Under the pieces are notes generated by a model, which saw only the letters and a program-made list of their open reading frames with translations, did not search any database and had not been told where the DNA came from. From Scybalenecus merdavium (lineage in GTDB: Bacteria; Bacillota; Clostridia; Oscillospirales; Acutalibacteraceae), in the NCBI GenBank assembly GCA_018714405.1, contig DVNM01000023.1, forward strand, positions 1 through 29,686: DNA of 29,686 bases, read 5' to 3'. Position numbers and translations under genes: made by a program. Below are positions 8,038-15,791 of the stretch, one piece after another. The number at the start of each line of letters is the position of its first letter. The first letter of the stretch is position 1.

Positions 8038-9258
8038 TCATTCCATTATCTCGCGGATGACCATTTCACAGTCGGCACGGTCCATGATCTTCGGCACCGG
8101 GTAAAGCGGGTTGCCCTCTTTCAGGGCACGGGTGACAAGCAGCGGAATGTCCTCCTCCTTGATCATGTCGAATTTGTCGGGGATCTGCATCGCCTGGTTC
8201 ATACGGCGGATCTCGGCGATAAAGGCTTTGCCTTTTTCTTCCACACGCATCTCCGGCGTGGTGATGCCGATCAGATCGGCAAGCTTCGCCAGCTGCGGAT
8301 AGGCCGCCGCGCCGTAATAGTCGAGCACATACGGCAGGATCACGGCGTTGGCCAGACCGTGCGGCGTGCCGTAAAGACCGCCCAGGTTATGCGCAATGGC
8401 GTGCACATAGCCGACATAGGCCCTGGTAAAGGCCAGGCCGGCGTAATAAGAGCCTTTCAGCATATTGGCGCGCGCCTCTACATTTTTACCGTCATGATAA
8501 GCCGTTTCCAGATTGGCGTGGATCAGCTGCGTGGCCTTTTCGGCATATTCGATGGTGGATCTCACGTTGGACTTGCCTATGTATGCCTCTACAGCATGGG
8601 TCATGGCGTCCATGCCCGTTGTGGAGGTGATGTGCGGCGGCAGACCCAGGGTCAGATCCGGGTCAAGCACCGCGTATTTCGGACGCAAGCAGGTGTCGTT
8701 GATGGCGTTTTTCTCGTGCGTTTCCGGGTCGGTCACAACAGCGGCGACCGTGACCTCAGAGCCGGTACCGGCCGTTGTGGGCACTGCGAAAAACGGTGGC
8801 AGCTTTTTGAGCACTTTCAGCTGGCCGCGCATTTGGCGGACACTCTGCTTCGGCTTCACGATGCGGGCGCCGGCAGCCTTGGCGCAGTCCATGGAAGAGC
8901 CGCCGCCAAAAGCAATAATGCCCTCACAGCCATTGTCCAGATACATCTTTCTGGCATCCTCAATGTTCGGGATGGTGGGGTTCGGCTGCACGCCGTCATA
9001 AACAACGTAAGCAACGCCGGCCTTGTCCAGTTCCGCAAACATAGGATCCAGCAGATGCAGCCCCATCAGGCCCTTATCGGTCACCACAAGCACTTTTTTA
9101 AGGCCCTTGGAGGCGACCAGCTGCGGCAGCCTTTTTACAGAACCGGAACCCTCAAGCAGATACGGCTCGCTCCAGTCCAGAAAACACATGGCCACTTTAA
9201 ATACACGCTGATAGACGCGGTAATACGCCTTTTTCAAATCCCAAAGTGACAAGATCAT
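8038..9258 (-). CDS. iron-containing alcohol dehydrogenase
   Basis: This is a 406-residue NAD(P)-dependent group III alcohol dehydrogenase. It carries the nucleotide-binding GGGSSMDCAKA, the segment TTAGTGSEVT, the first metal ligand region TGMDAMTHAVEAYIG, and the His-rich metal site HAIAHNLGGLYGTPHG. Members reduce aldehydes or oxidise alcohols and diols; the substrate cannot be read from the sequence. AAGGAG sits directly upstream of the ATG at 9258. It is a single-gene unit with its own promoter and terminator, divergent from the sialidase gene. A redox role during sugar fermentation fits the neighbourhood but is inference. Confidence 0.92.
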   Translation of the reverse strand: MILSLWDLKKAYYRVYQRVFKVAMCFLDWSEPYLLEGSGSVKRLPQLVASKGLKKVLVVTDKGLMGLHLLDPMFAELDKAGVAYVVYDGVQPNPTIPNIEDARKMYLDNGCEGIIAFGGGSSMDCAKAAGARIVKPKQSVRQMRGQLKVLKKLPPFFAVPTTAGTGSEVTVAAVVTDPETHEKNAINDTCLRPKYAVLDPDLTLGLPPHITSTTGMDAMTHAVEAYIGKSNVRSTIEYAEKATQLIHANLETAYHDGKNVEARANMLKGSYYAGLAFTRAYVGYVHAIAHNLGGLYGTPHGLANAVILPYVLDYYGAAAYPQLAKLADLIGITTPEMRVEEKGKAFIAEIRRMNQAMQIPDKFDMIKEEDIPLLVTRALKEGNPLYPVPKIMDRADCEMVIREIME

Positions 9259-9297
9259 CTCTCCTTTTCTGCACTTTATTTAAAATGTATTACATAT

Positions 9298-9326
9298 ATT
9301 TTACATAAAATCCCGCCGTTTTTCAA
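9298..9326 (-). promoter_or_regulatory. sigma-A promoter of the alcohol dehydrogenase gene
   Basis: TTGAAA (9321-9326, minus strand) and TAAAAT (9298-9303) are 17 bp apart, each one mismatch from consensus. They lie about 40 bp upstream of the start codon. Confidence 0.7.
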
Positions 9327-9391
9327 GCACTTTGTTCAAAAAGCACATAAATCACCATAACATATGCAAAAGTGCGCGCCGAACCGGGTCT

Positions 9392-9410
9392 TTCGGAAAA
9401 AATTTCCGAA
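9392..9410. repeat. perfect 8-3-8 inverted repeat, possible operator
   Basis: TTCGGAAA-AAA-TTTCCGAA lies in the 250-bp divergent region between the alcohol dehydrogenase and sialidase genes, about 25-70 bp upstream of the sialidase -10 elements. Its symmetry and position fit a repressor or activator site. As RNA it would form a hairpin followed by TTTT, so a terminator is an alternative. Confidence 0.45.
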
Positions 9411-9434
9411 TTTTCTGCATGCGCGAAAATAATT

Positions 9435-9468
9435 TATAATAAATTGAAATTGAAAAAAATAGTATAAT
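9435..9468 (+). promoter_or_regulatory. AT-rich promoter region of the sialidase gene
   Basis: Two perfect TATAAT hexamers (9435-9440 and 9463-9468) lie 40-75 bp upstream of the start codon. Neither has a good -35 at 17 bp, as expected for an activator-dependent or weak promoter. Confidence 0.45.
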
Positions 9469-9481
9469 ATGGTATGGTAAA

Positions 9482-9495
9482 AGAAAACGGTTACA
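9482..9495. promoter_or_regulatory. cre-like site (CcpA/LacI-family operator candidate)
   Basis: AGAAAACGGTTACA fits the catabolite-response consensus TGWAANCGNTNWCA at all positions but the first. It lies between the -10 and the ribosome binding site, where binding would block transcription. This would give carbon catabolite repression of the sialidase. Confidence 0.5.
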
Positions 9496-9508
9496 GGAGG
9501 CATGCAAA

Positions 9509-10873
9509 ATGGCAGATGAAAAACTCATCTTTTGCGGCAACAGTGAACAATACCTGAAAAAAGAACTTTGCCGCGATTCCGACGAAACAAACGGCGCACC
9601 GGCTTTTCGTATCCCCTCCCTGGTCAACTGCTCCGGTACGCTGGTCGCGGCGATCGACAAAGCGTCGTCCGGCGCAGACTGGGGCTACATTGAAATCGCC
9701 GTACGCAGAAGCACCGACGACGGCAGGACCTGGAGCCCGATCAAAAGCATTCTGGTGCCGCCGGCACGCGAAACAAAAGTCGGCGACGAGTACTACAAAT
9801 CCTCTTTCTACATTGACCCGTGCATGACGGTGGCCAAAAACGGCGACATCGTAATGCTGGTCACCTTTTTCCCGGAATGCAAGGGCATTCACAACAAAAA
9901 GCTGCTGGACCACAAAAAGGCGGCTTTTGCCCAGGCCGACGGCAAAATGTGCCCGGTGCTCTACGACAAAAACGGCCGGTTCTACACAGTGCGCGAAAAC
10001 GGCTGCCTTTATAATGACAAAAACGAAAAGACCGATTACCGCCTGAAGACCGACCGGCAGGCGCCCTACTACGAAACGGGCGACCTGTACCGCGGCGACG
10101 AGATGATGGGCAACATTTACTTAAACGGCGCCATGGGCAAAAACGAGATGAAAACGGTGCTGGCGTTCGGCGCACCCATCAAGGCGCCGAAGCGCAGCTA
10201 CATCTTTATGACACGCAGCAGCGACGCCGGCGAGACCTGGAGCGCACCGAAAGACATTACGGGCGAAGTCCTGTTTCAGGAGGACGGCACATTTCTGGGC
10301 GTAGCGCCCGGCAACGGCATTGCGCTGGAAGACGGCCGCCTGGTCGCCACGGTCTACTCCTTAAAAGGCGCTGCGGCCATTTACTCTGACGACAACGGCG
10401 AGACCTGGAAACGCGACACGTCGCAAAAATACATAGGCACGCAGGGCGAATGGCAGTGCGTGCAGGCGCCGAGCGGTGAAGTGATCGGCCTGTCGCGTCA
10501 GAACCGCAGCGGCAAAACGCCGATGGTCATTTCGCACAACCGCGGCGTGACATGGGAGAAAAAGGGCAGGACCGGTATTTTGGCCTGCAAATGCCAAAAG
10601 AGCTTTATCCGTTACGACGACGAATATGTGCTTTGTTCGCACACGGCGAGATCCGGCCGCAAAGACGGCGTGCTGTCCGTCGGGCGCTTTGTTGTAAAAA
10701 AAGGCAAAACGACCGGCATTAAGTGGATCCGCCACCTGCCGATCAACACCGGCTTTTTCGCCTACTCTTCGCTGGCGGTCTTAAACGACGGCAGCGTCGG
10801 CGTGCTGTATGAAGACGAACCATCCAGCCACATTGTGTTTAAAACATTTTCCAAAGCCGAGCTTTTCGACTGA
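9509..10873 (+). CDS. GH33-type exo-alpha-sialidase without signal peptide
   Basis: Sialidases release terminal sialic acid from glycans. This 454-residue protein shows the FRIP motif (33-36, Arg34), Asp57 in the ADWG segment as acid/base, and four Asp boxes (STDDGRTW, SSDAGETW, SDDNGETW, SHNRGVTW). Glu314 in GEWQ, Arg330 in SRQN, Arg384 in RKDG, and Tyr419 in AYSSL followed by VLYE complete the active-site set by alignment from memory. There is no signal peptide, membrane anchor or carbohydrate-binding module, so it probably acts in the cytoplasm on imported sialyl-oligosaccharides. The start ATG at 9509 follows CAGGAGG. No nan catabolic genes are in the window. A relative acting on another glycoside is possible. 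Confidence 0.85.
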   Translation: MADEKLIFCGNSEQYLKKELCRDSDETNGAPAFRIPSLVNCSGTLVAAIDKASSGADWGYIEIAVRRSTDDGRTWSPIKSILVPPARETKVGDEYYKSSFYIDPCMTVAKNGDIVMLVTFFPECKGIHNKKLLDHKKAAFAQADGKMCPVLYDKNGRFYTVRENGCLYNDKNEKTDYRLKTDRQAPYYETGDLYRGDEMMGNIYLNGAMGKNEMKTVLAFGAPIKAPKRSYIFMTRSSDAGETWSAPKDITGEVLFQEDGTFLGVAPGNGIALEDGRLVATVYSLKGAAAIYSDDNGETWKRDTSQKYIGTQGEWQCVQAPSGEVIGLSRQNRSGKTPMVISHNRGVTWEKKGRTGILACKCQKSFIRYDDEYVLCSHTARSGRKDGVLSVGRFVVKKGKTTGIKWIRHLPINTGFFAYSSLAVLNDGSVGVLYEDEPSSHIVFKTFSKAELFD

Positions 10874-10889
10874 AATCCGAAAAAAGCAC

Positions 10890-10918
10890 TTGCATTACCT
10901 GCACAAAGACGCTATAAT
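10890..10918 (+). promoter_or_regulatory. sigma-A promoter of the pheST operon
   Basis: TTGCAT (10890-10895) and TATAAT (10913-10918) are exactly 17 bp apart. They lie directly ahead of the T-box leader and only 17 bp after the sialidase stop. Confidence 0.85.
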
Positions 10919-10924
10919 AAATTC

Positions 10925-11172
10925 AACCTAAATTTGAAACGCAGTGACGAAGAAAAGTAACCTGTTTTTTCCAACACAGAGAGGTGCGGCGGCTGAAAAG
11001 CACTTTGGCAAAAGGCAGGCGAAGTTCCCTTCCGAGCGGTTTTGCTGAACACAAGTAGGCAAAAACGGCAAAGCCCCGTTACAGGCTCAATGAGTGTTTG
11101 CTCACGGCAAAAATCAGGGTGGTACCGCAGGTTTTAAGGCTTGTCCCTCATTCGAGGGGCAAGCTTTTTTAT
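10925..11172 (+). ncRNA. T-box riboswitch, phenylalanine specificity
   Basis: The leader RNA binds uncharged tRNA and lets transcription continue into pheST when phenylalanine-tRNA is poorly charged. The T-box core GGGTGGTACCGC is at 11117-11128, with the TGGT bulge (11120-11123) that pairs with the tRNA acceptor end. Stem I carries the E-loop halves AGTA (about 10955) and GAA (11021-11023). The codon just after GAA-G is TTC (11025-11027), a phenylalanine specifier matching the downstream genes. A terminator closes the leader. Confidence 0.95.
11139..11170 (+). terminator. T-box regulated terminator
   Basis: GCTTGTCCCTC (11139-11149) pairs with GAGGGGCAAGC (11154-11164), followed by a run of T. 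The alternative antiterminator uses the T-box core just upstream. Confidence 0.92.
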
Positions 11173-11212
11173 TTAAAAACAAATTGTTGAAAATACAGGA
11201 AAGGATGATTTC

Positions 11213-12232
11213 ATGAAACAGCAGCTTGAAGAGATACGTCAAACCGCCACACAGGCGATTGACCGCTGCACCGAGCTGAAAGAGCTGGACGCAGCGCGTG
11301 TGCAGTATCTTGGCAAAAAGGGACAGCTGACCTCCATCTTAAAACAGATGGGCAAGCTTTCGGCCGAGGAGCGGCCGGTGATCGGCCAGCTGGCCAACGA
11401 AGTGCGCCAGGCCATTGACCAGAAGCTGACCGAAAAGACCGCACAGCTGAAAGAAAAGATTTTAAACGAGAAGCTGGCGGCCGAAACGATCGACGTGACC
11501 ATGCCCGGCGAAAACATGCCGATCGGCCATGTGCACCCGCTGACCGCCGTTTTAAACGAGCTGAAGGACATTTTCCTCGGCATGGGCTTTCAGATCGCCG
11601 AAGGGCCGGAAGTGGAGACCGACTACTACAATTTCGAGGCGCTCAACATTCCGAAAGACCACCCGGCGCGCGACACGCAGGACACTTTTTATATTAACGA
11701 GAATATCCTGCTTCGCACACAGACTTCCCCCGTGCAGATCCGTGTGATGGAAAACACCAAACCGCCGATCCGTGTGATCGCCCCCGGCCGCGTGTACCGC
11801 AGCGACGCGGTGGACGCCACGCACTCTCCCCTGTTCTACCAGATCGAAGGACTTGTTGTGGACAAAGGAATCACCATGGCGCACCTGAAAGGCACGCTTG
11901 AGATGTTTGCAAAGCGCCTGTACGGCGAAGACACCCGGATCCGCCTGCGCCCGCACCACTTCCCGTTCACGGAACCGAGCTGCGAGATCGACGTTTCCTG
12001 TTTCAAATGCGGCGGCAAGGGCTGCCCGATGTGCAAGGGCGAGGGCTGGATCGAGATCCTCGGCGGCGGCATGGTGCACCCGCAGGTGCTGAAAAACGGA
12101 GGCGTAGACCCCGAACAGTACAGCGGCTTCGCCTTCGGCGTCGGTCTGGAACGCCTGACGATGTTCAAATACAACATCGACGACATGCGCTTGCTTTATG
12201 AAAACGATTTAAGATTCTTAGGACAGTTTTAA
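11213..12232 (+). CDS. pheS: phenylalanine--tRNA ligase alpha subunit
   Basis: This is the catalytic subunit of the alpha2-beta2 enzyme that charges tRNA-Phe. Its 339 residues are normal length. An N-terminal coiled-coil arm (about 1-95) is followed by the class II aminoacylation core. Motif 2 lies around RVYRSDAVDATHSP, a Cys-rich insertion (CFKCGGKGCPMCKGEG) precedes WIEILGGGMVHP, and motif 3 is FGVGLERLTM. The C-terminus is the typical NDLRFLGQF. AGGAAAGGATG precedes the ATG. It is 15 bp upstream of pheT and controlled by the T-box. Confidence 0.97.
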   Translation: MKQQLEEIRQTATQAIDRCTELKELDAARVQYLGKKGQLTSILKQMGKLSAEERPVIGQLANEVRQAIDQKLTEKTAQLKEKILNEKLAAETIDVTMPGENMPIGHVHPLTAVLNELKDIFLGMGFQIAEGPEVETDYYNFEALNIPKDHPARDTQDTFYINENILLRTQTSPVQIRVMENTKPPIRVIAPGRVYRSDAVDATHSPLFYQIEGLVVDKGITMAHLKGTLEMFAKRLYGEDTRIRLRPHHFPFTEPSCEIDVSCFKCGGKGCPMCKGEGWIEILGGGMVHPQVLKNGGVDPEQYSGFAFGVGLERLTMFKYNIDDMRLLYENDLRFLGQF

Positions 12233-12247
12233 GGAGGTGGCTTTAAG

Positions 12248-14632
12248 ATGATCTTATCCAGAAAATGGCTTGAAGATTATGTAGATACAAAAGATATTTC
12301 CGACAAGGACTTCTGCGACGCCATAACACTTTCCGGCTCCAAGGTAGAAGCCTGGGAAAAAGAGGGCGCCGAGCTGCAGAACATTGTTGTCGGACGTGTG
12401 GAAAGCCTGGAGCGCCACCCGGATTCCGACCACCTTTGGATCTGCAGCATCAATGTCGGCACGGATGCCGATTTGCAGATCGTGACCGGTGCGCAGAACC
12501 TGAAAGCCGGCGACTATGTACCGGTCGCACTGGACAACAGCGTAGTACACGGCGGTCAGAAAATCAAAAAAGGCAAGTTAAGAGGCGTCGAGAGCAACGG
12601 CATGCTCTGTTCGCTCGGCGAGCTTGGCCTGACCGTTCATGATTTCCCCTACGCGATCGAAGACGGTATTTTTGTACTCGGCGATGACTGCAACAAAACG
12701 CTTGGCATGGACATTCACGAGGCGATCGGCCTGGACGACACCGCCGTGGAATTTGAGATCACTTCAAACCGCGCCGACTGCCTTTCGGTGACCGGCCTGG
12801 CCCGTGAAGCGGCCGCCACATTCAAACGCCCGCTGCATCTGCACGCACCCCAGGTAAAGCCCGGCCACGACGATGTCAACAACTTTTTGAAAGTGCAGAT
12901 CCACTGCCCGGGCACCTGTTACCGCTACACCGGCGCCATTGTGGAAAACGTGCGCGTAAAGGAATCGCCGCGCTGGCTGCGCGAACGCCTGCGCGCCTCC
13001 GGTGTGCGCCCCATTTCCAACATCGTAGACATTACGAACTATGTGATGCTGGAATACGGCCAGCCGATGCACGCCTTTGACCTGCGCTACCTGGCCGGCG
13101 GTGAAGTGAACGTGCGAAACGCCAGAAACGGCGAAAAAATCACCACGCTGGACGGCGAAGAACGTGACCTGACCGACGCGATGATGGTGATTGCCGACGC
13201 CGAAAAGCCCGTTGCCGTAGCCGGCGTTATGGGCGGCGAATACAGCGGTATTATGGACGACACGACCACCATCGTGTTTGAATCCGCCTGCTTCAACGGC
13301 GCCTCGGTCAGAAGAACGGCCCGCGCGCTCGGCATGCGCACCGAAGCCTCGTCGCGCTATGAAAAAGAACTGGATCCCGCCGCCTGCCTGCCTGCCCTGC
13401 AGCGCGCACTGGAGCTGGTGCAGCTTCTGGACGCCGGCGACATTGTGAACGGCGTGGTGGACTGCAACAAGTCACAGCCCAGAGACGTTGTGCTGGATTT
13501 TGACCCCGACTACATCAACAACTTCATCGGCATAAACTTAAGTGCCGAAGAGATGGAAGAGATCCTGACCCGTCTGGACTTCAAAATTGAAAACGGCAAG
13601 ATCTATTCCCCGTCTTTTAGAAACGACATTGAACACCTGGCCGACATCAGCGAAGAAGTGGCCCGGTTCTACGGCTTCCACAACATCCCGAACCAGGCCC
13701 TGACCGGTGTGGCAAACGGCTACCTGACGAAGAAACAGCAGTTTGAAAAAACGGCAAATGAAACGCTGGTGGCCTGCGGCTGCAGCGAGGTTTACACCTA
13801 TTCGTTCATCAGCCCCAAGGCATACGACCGCATCTGCCTGCCGGCGGATTCCCCGCTGCGAAAGAGCGTTGTGATCTCAAACCCACTTGGCGAAGACACC
13901 AGCATCATGCGCACGACCGCCGTGCCCTCCATGCTGGACGTGCTGGCGCGCAACTATAAAAACCGCAACGAATCGGCGGCGCTTTACGAACTGGCCACCA
14001 ACTACGAACCGACCGGCGAAAACACACTGCCCCACGAATACAAGCGCGCCGTGATCGGCCTTTACGGCAGCGGCTGCACATACTACACGCTCAAGGGCAT
14101 TGTAGAAGCGCTGCTTTACGGCCTGAAAGTGGAAGATTACGACGTAGAACCGCTGAAAGACGACCCGACTTTCCACCCGGGCCGCACGGCCGTTTTGACC
14201 ATAGGCGGCAAACGCCTGGCCAGGCTCGGCGAGGTCCACCCGAAAGTGTGCGAAAACTACGGCATCGGCACACGCGTTTACCTGGCCGAGATCGACATGG
14301 ACACCGCCATGGCCCATGCGCTGGAGACCAGAACGCACAAGCCCTTGCCGAAGTACCCGGCGGCGACCCGCGACCTGGCTTTTGTTTGCGACAAAGAAGT
14401 GCCTGTTCTGACGATCGAAAAAGAGATTAAGGAAGCTGTCGGCCAGATCCTGGAAAATGTAACGCTCTTTGACGTATACGAAGGCGACCAGATCGAACAG
14501 GGCAAAAAATCAGTCGCGTTCAGCCTGAAAATGCGCGCGGCCGACCGCACCCTGACCGACGAGGAAGCCGACGCCGCCGTAAAACGCGTGCTGAAATCCC
14601 TGGAGAAACACGGAATTAATTTAAGAAGCTGA
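12248..14632 (+). CDS. pheT: phenylalanine--tRNA ligase beta subunit
   Basis: This is the partner of PheS for tRNA recognition and editing. Its 794 residues cover, in order, an N-terminal EMAP/OB-type tRNA-binding domain (about 40-150), the B3/B4 editing domain (about 205-380), the B5 domain (about 400-475), a catalytic-like core, and the C-terminal ferredoxin-fold anticodon-binding domain (about 700-794, with PKYPAATRDLAFV). A strong AAGGAGGTG is 8 bp before the ATG. There is no terminator after it; instead a new promoter starts at the base after its stop codon. Confidence 0.97.
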   Translation: MILSRKWLEDYVDTKDISDKDFCDAITLSGSKVEAWEKEGAELQNIVVGRVESLERHPDSDHLWICSINVGTDADLQIVTGAQNLKAGDYVPVALDNSVVHGGQKIKKGKLRGVESNGMLCSLGELGLTVHDFPYAIEDGIFVLGDDCNKTLGMDIHEAIGLDDTAVEFEITSNRADCLSVTGLAREAAATFKRPLHLHAPQVKPGHDDVNNFLKVQIHCPGTCYRYTGAIVENVRVKESPRWLRERLRASGVRPISNIVDITNYVMLEYGQPMHAFDLRYLAGGEVNVRNARNGEKITTLDGEERDLTDAMMVIADAEKPVAVAGVMGGEYSGIMDDTTTIVFESACFNGASVRRTARALGMRTEASSRYEKELDPAACLPALQRALELVQLLDAGDIVNGVVDCNKSQPRDVVLDFDPDYINNFIGINLSAEEMEEILTRLDFKIENGKIYSPSFRNDIEHLADISEEVARFYGFHNIPNQALTGVANGYLTKKQQFEKTANETLVACGCSEVYTYSFISPKAYDRICLPADSPLRKSVVISNPLGEDTSIMRTTAVPSMLDVLARNYKNRNESAALYELATNYEPTGENTLPHEYKRAVIGLYGSGCTYYTLKGIVEALLYGLKVEDYDVEPLKDDPTFHPGRTAVLTIGGKRLARLGEVHPKVCENYGIGTRVYLAEIDMDTAMAHALETRTHKPLPKYPAATRDLAFVCDKEVPVLTIEKEIKEAVGQILENVTLFDVYEGDQIEQGKKSVAFSLKMRAADRTLTDEEADAAVKRVLKSLEKHGINLRS

Positions 14633-14661
14633 TTGACTTTTGCACGGGAGTGTGCTATGAT
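14633..14661 (+). promoter_or_regulatory. sigma-A promoter of the ABC importer operon
   Basis: TTGACT (14633-14638) and TATGAT (14656-14661) are 17 bp apart, and the -35 abuts the pheT stop. About 16 bp downstream, AGCAC-AAAA-GTGCT (14678-14691) is a short perfect inverted repeat that could be an operator. Confidence 0.8.
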
Positions 14662-14727
14662 TTAACCATCACTTTAAAGCACAAAAGTGCTAAAGCTTGA
14701 ATCATTCTATGTTTTGGAGGGAATTTT

Positions 14728-15708
14728 ATGAAAAAGTTGACCAAGATCCTGGCTATCGTACTGTCTGCCGCGCTGATCGGCGTGATGTTTGCCGGCTGCT
14801 CCGGCGCTGCTGACGACGGCAAGTACACCGTCGGTATTTTGCAGCAGCAACAGCACGCTGCACTGGACCGCGCCACACAGGGTTTTAAAGACGCCCTTAC
14901 GGAAAAGCTCGGTGCAGAAAACGTGGAATTCAATGACCAGAACGCCAACGGCGACGTGCCGACCTGTTCCACGATCGCCGGCCAGTTCGTTTCGAACAAG
15001 GTGGATCTGATCTTTGCAAACGGCACCTCTGCTCTGGAGGCTTCTGTGGCCGCGACAGGCGAGATCCCGATCGTCGGCACCTCGATCACGAACTATGCCA
15101 CCGCGCTGCATGTAGACGAATCTGAATGGAACGGTGCCAGCGGCATCAACGTGACCGGTACATCCGACCTGGCGCCGCTTGAAGAACAGGCCAACATGTT
15201 CAAAGAACTGCTGCCGGACGTTAAAACGGTAGGCATTCTGTACTGCTCGGCCGAAGCCAACTCCAAGTACCAGGCAGACATGATCACACCGTATCTGGAA
15301 GACCTGGGCATTGAAGTGAAAGTGTACACGGCCGCCGATTCCAACGACATCGCCTCCGTTACCACAACGGCCTGTTCCGAGGTGGAGGCACTCTACATCC
15401 CGACCGACAACACGATGGCGTCGAACACCGGTATCGTCAGCAACATTGCCGAACCGGCCGGGATCCCGATCATCGCGGGTGAAGAGGGCATCTGCAGCGG
15501 CTGCGGCATTGCAACGCTTTCGATCGACTACTACGACATCGGCTACCAGGCCGGTGAAATGGCGGTCAAAATCCTGAGCGAGAACGCCGACCCGGCAACA
15601 ATGAATATTGAATTTGCAGCCAGCGTAGAAAAGAAATACGACGCACAGCGCTGCGAGGCATTTGGCATCACCATTCCGGACGGTTACACAGCTATTGAGG
15701 CTGCATAA
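14728..15708 (+). CDS. ABC importer substrate-binding lipoprotein, PF04392/TrpX type
   Basis: This is an extracellular solute receptor tethered to the membrane. The signal peptide ends in the lipobox FAGC with Cys24. The mature part follows the ABC_sub_bind (PF04392) pattern with two alpha/beta lobes: YTVGILQQQQHAALD at the start, then ANGTSALEA, IPIVGTSIT, KTVGILYCSAEANS and YDIGYQAGEMA. Relatives carry aromatic amino acids (TrpX in streptococci and similar clostridial transporters), which suits a position beside the Phe-tRNA synthetase genes, but the ligand is inferred. A GGAGGG site precedes the ATG. A terminator separates it from the permease gene. Confidence 0.9.
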   Translation: MKKLTKILAIVLSAALIGVMFAGCSGAADDGKYTVGILQQQQHAALDRATQGFKDALTEKLGAENVEFNDQNANGDVPTCSTIAGQFVSNKVDLIFANGTSALEASVAATGEIPIVGTSITNYATALHVDESEWNGASGINVTGTSDLAPLEEQANMFKELLPDVKTVGILYCSAEANSKYQADMITPYLEDLGIEVKVYTAADSNDIASVTTTACSEVEALYIPTDNTMASNTGIVSNIAEPAGIPIIAGEEGICSGCGIATLSIDYYDIGYQAGEMAVKILSENADPATMNIEFAASVEKKYDAQRCEAFGITIPDGYTAIEAA

Positions 15709-15731
15709 GCCGTAAAAAAACACATAAAAGC

Positions 15732-15765
15732 AAAAAGGCGATCAGAATTTCCGATCGTCTTTTTG
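15732..15765 (+). terminator. intra-operon terminator between binding protein and permease
   Basis: GGCGATC (15737-15743) pairs with GATCGTC (15753-15759) and is followed by TTTTTG. Partial termination here would give more binding protein than membrane components, as seen in many importer operons. Confidence 0.8.
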
Positions 15766-15791
15766 TTGCATCTGAAAGGAACAATAAAACT

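Noticed and set aside
8014..9249. 411-codon open frame on the plus strand opposite the alcohol dehydrogenase
   Set aside because: It is an antisense shadow; its composition (His/Arg/Val-rich, no motifs) is typical of reverse-complemented coding DNA.
9327..9352. Direct repeats AAGCAC upstream of the alcohol dehydrogenase as a regulator site
   Set aside because: Two 6-bp copies in an AT-rich promoter region are too short to support, and they do not fit the Rex consensus.
14707..15723. 338-codon minus-strand frame opposite the binding-protein gene
   Set aside because: The plus-strand gene has a lipobox, promoter and family pattern; the minus frame has none of these.
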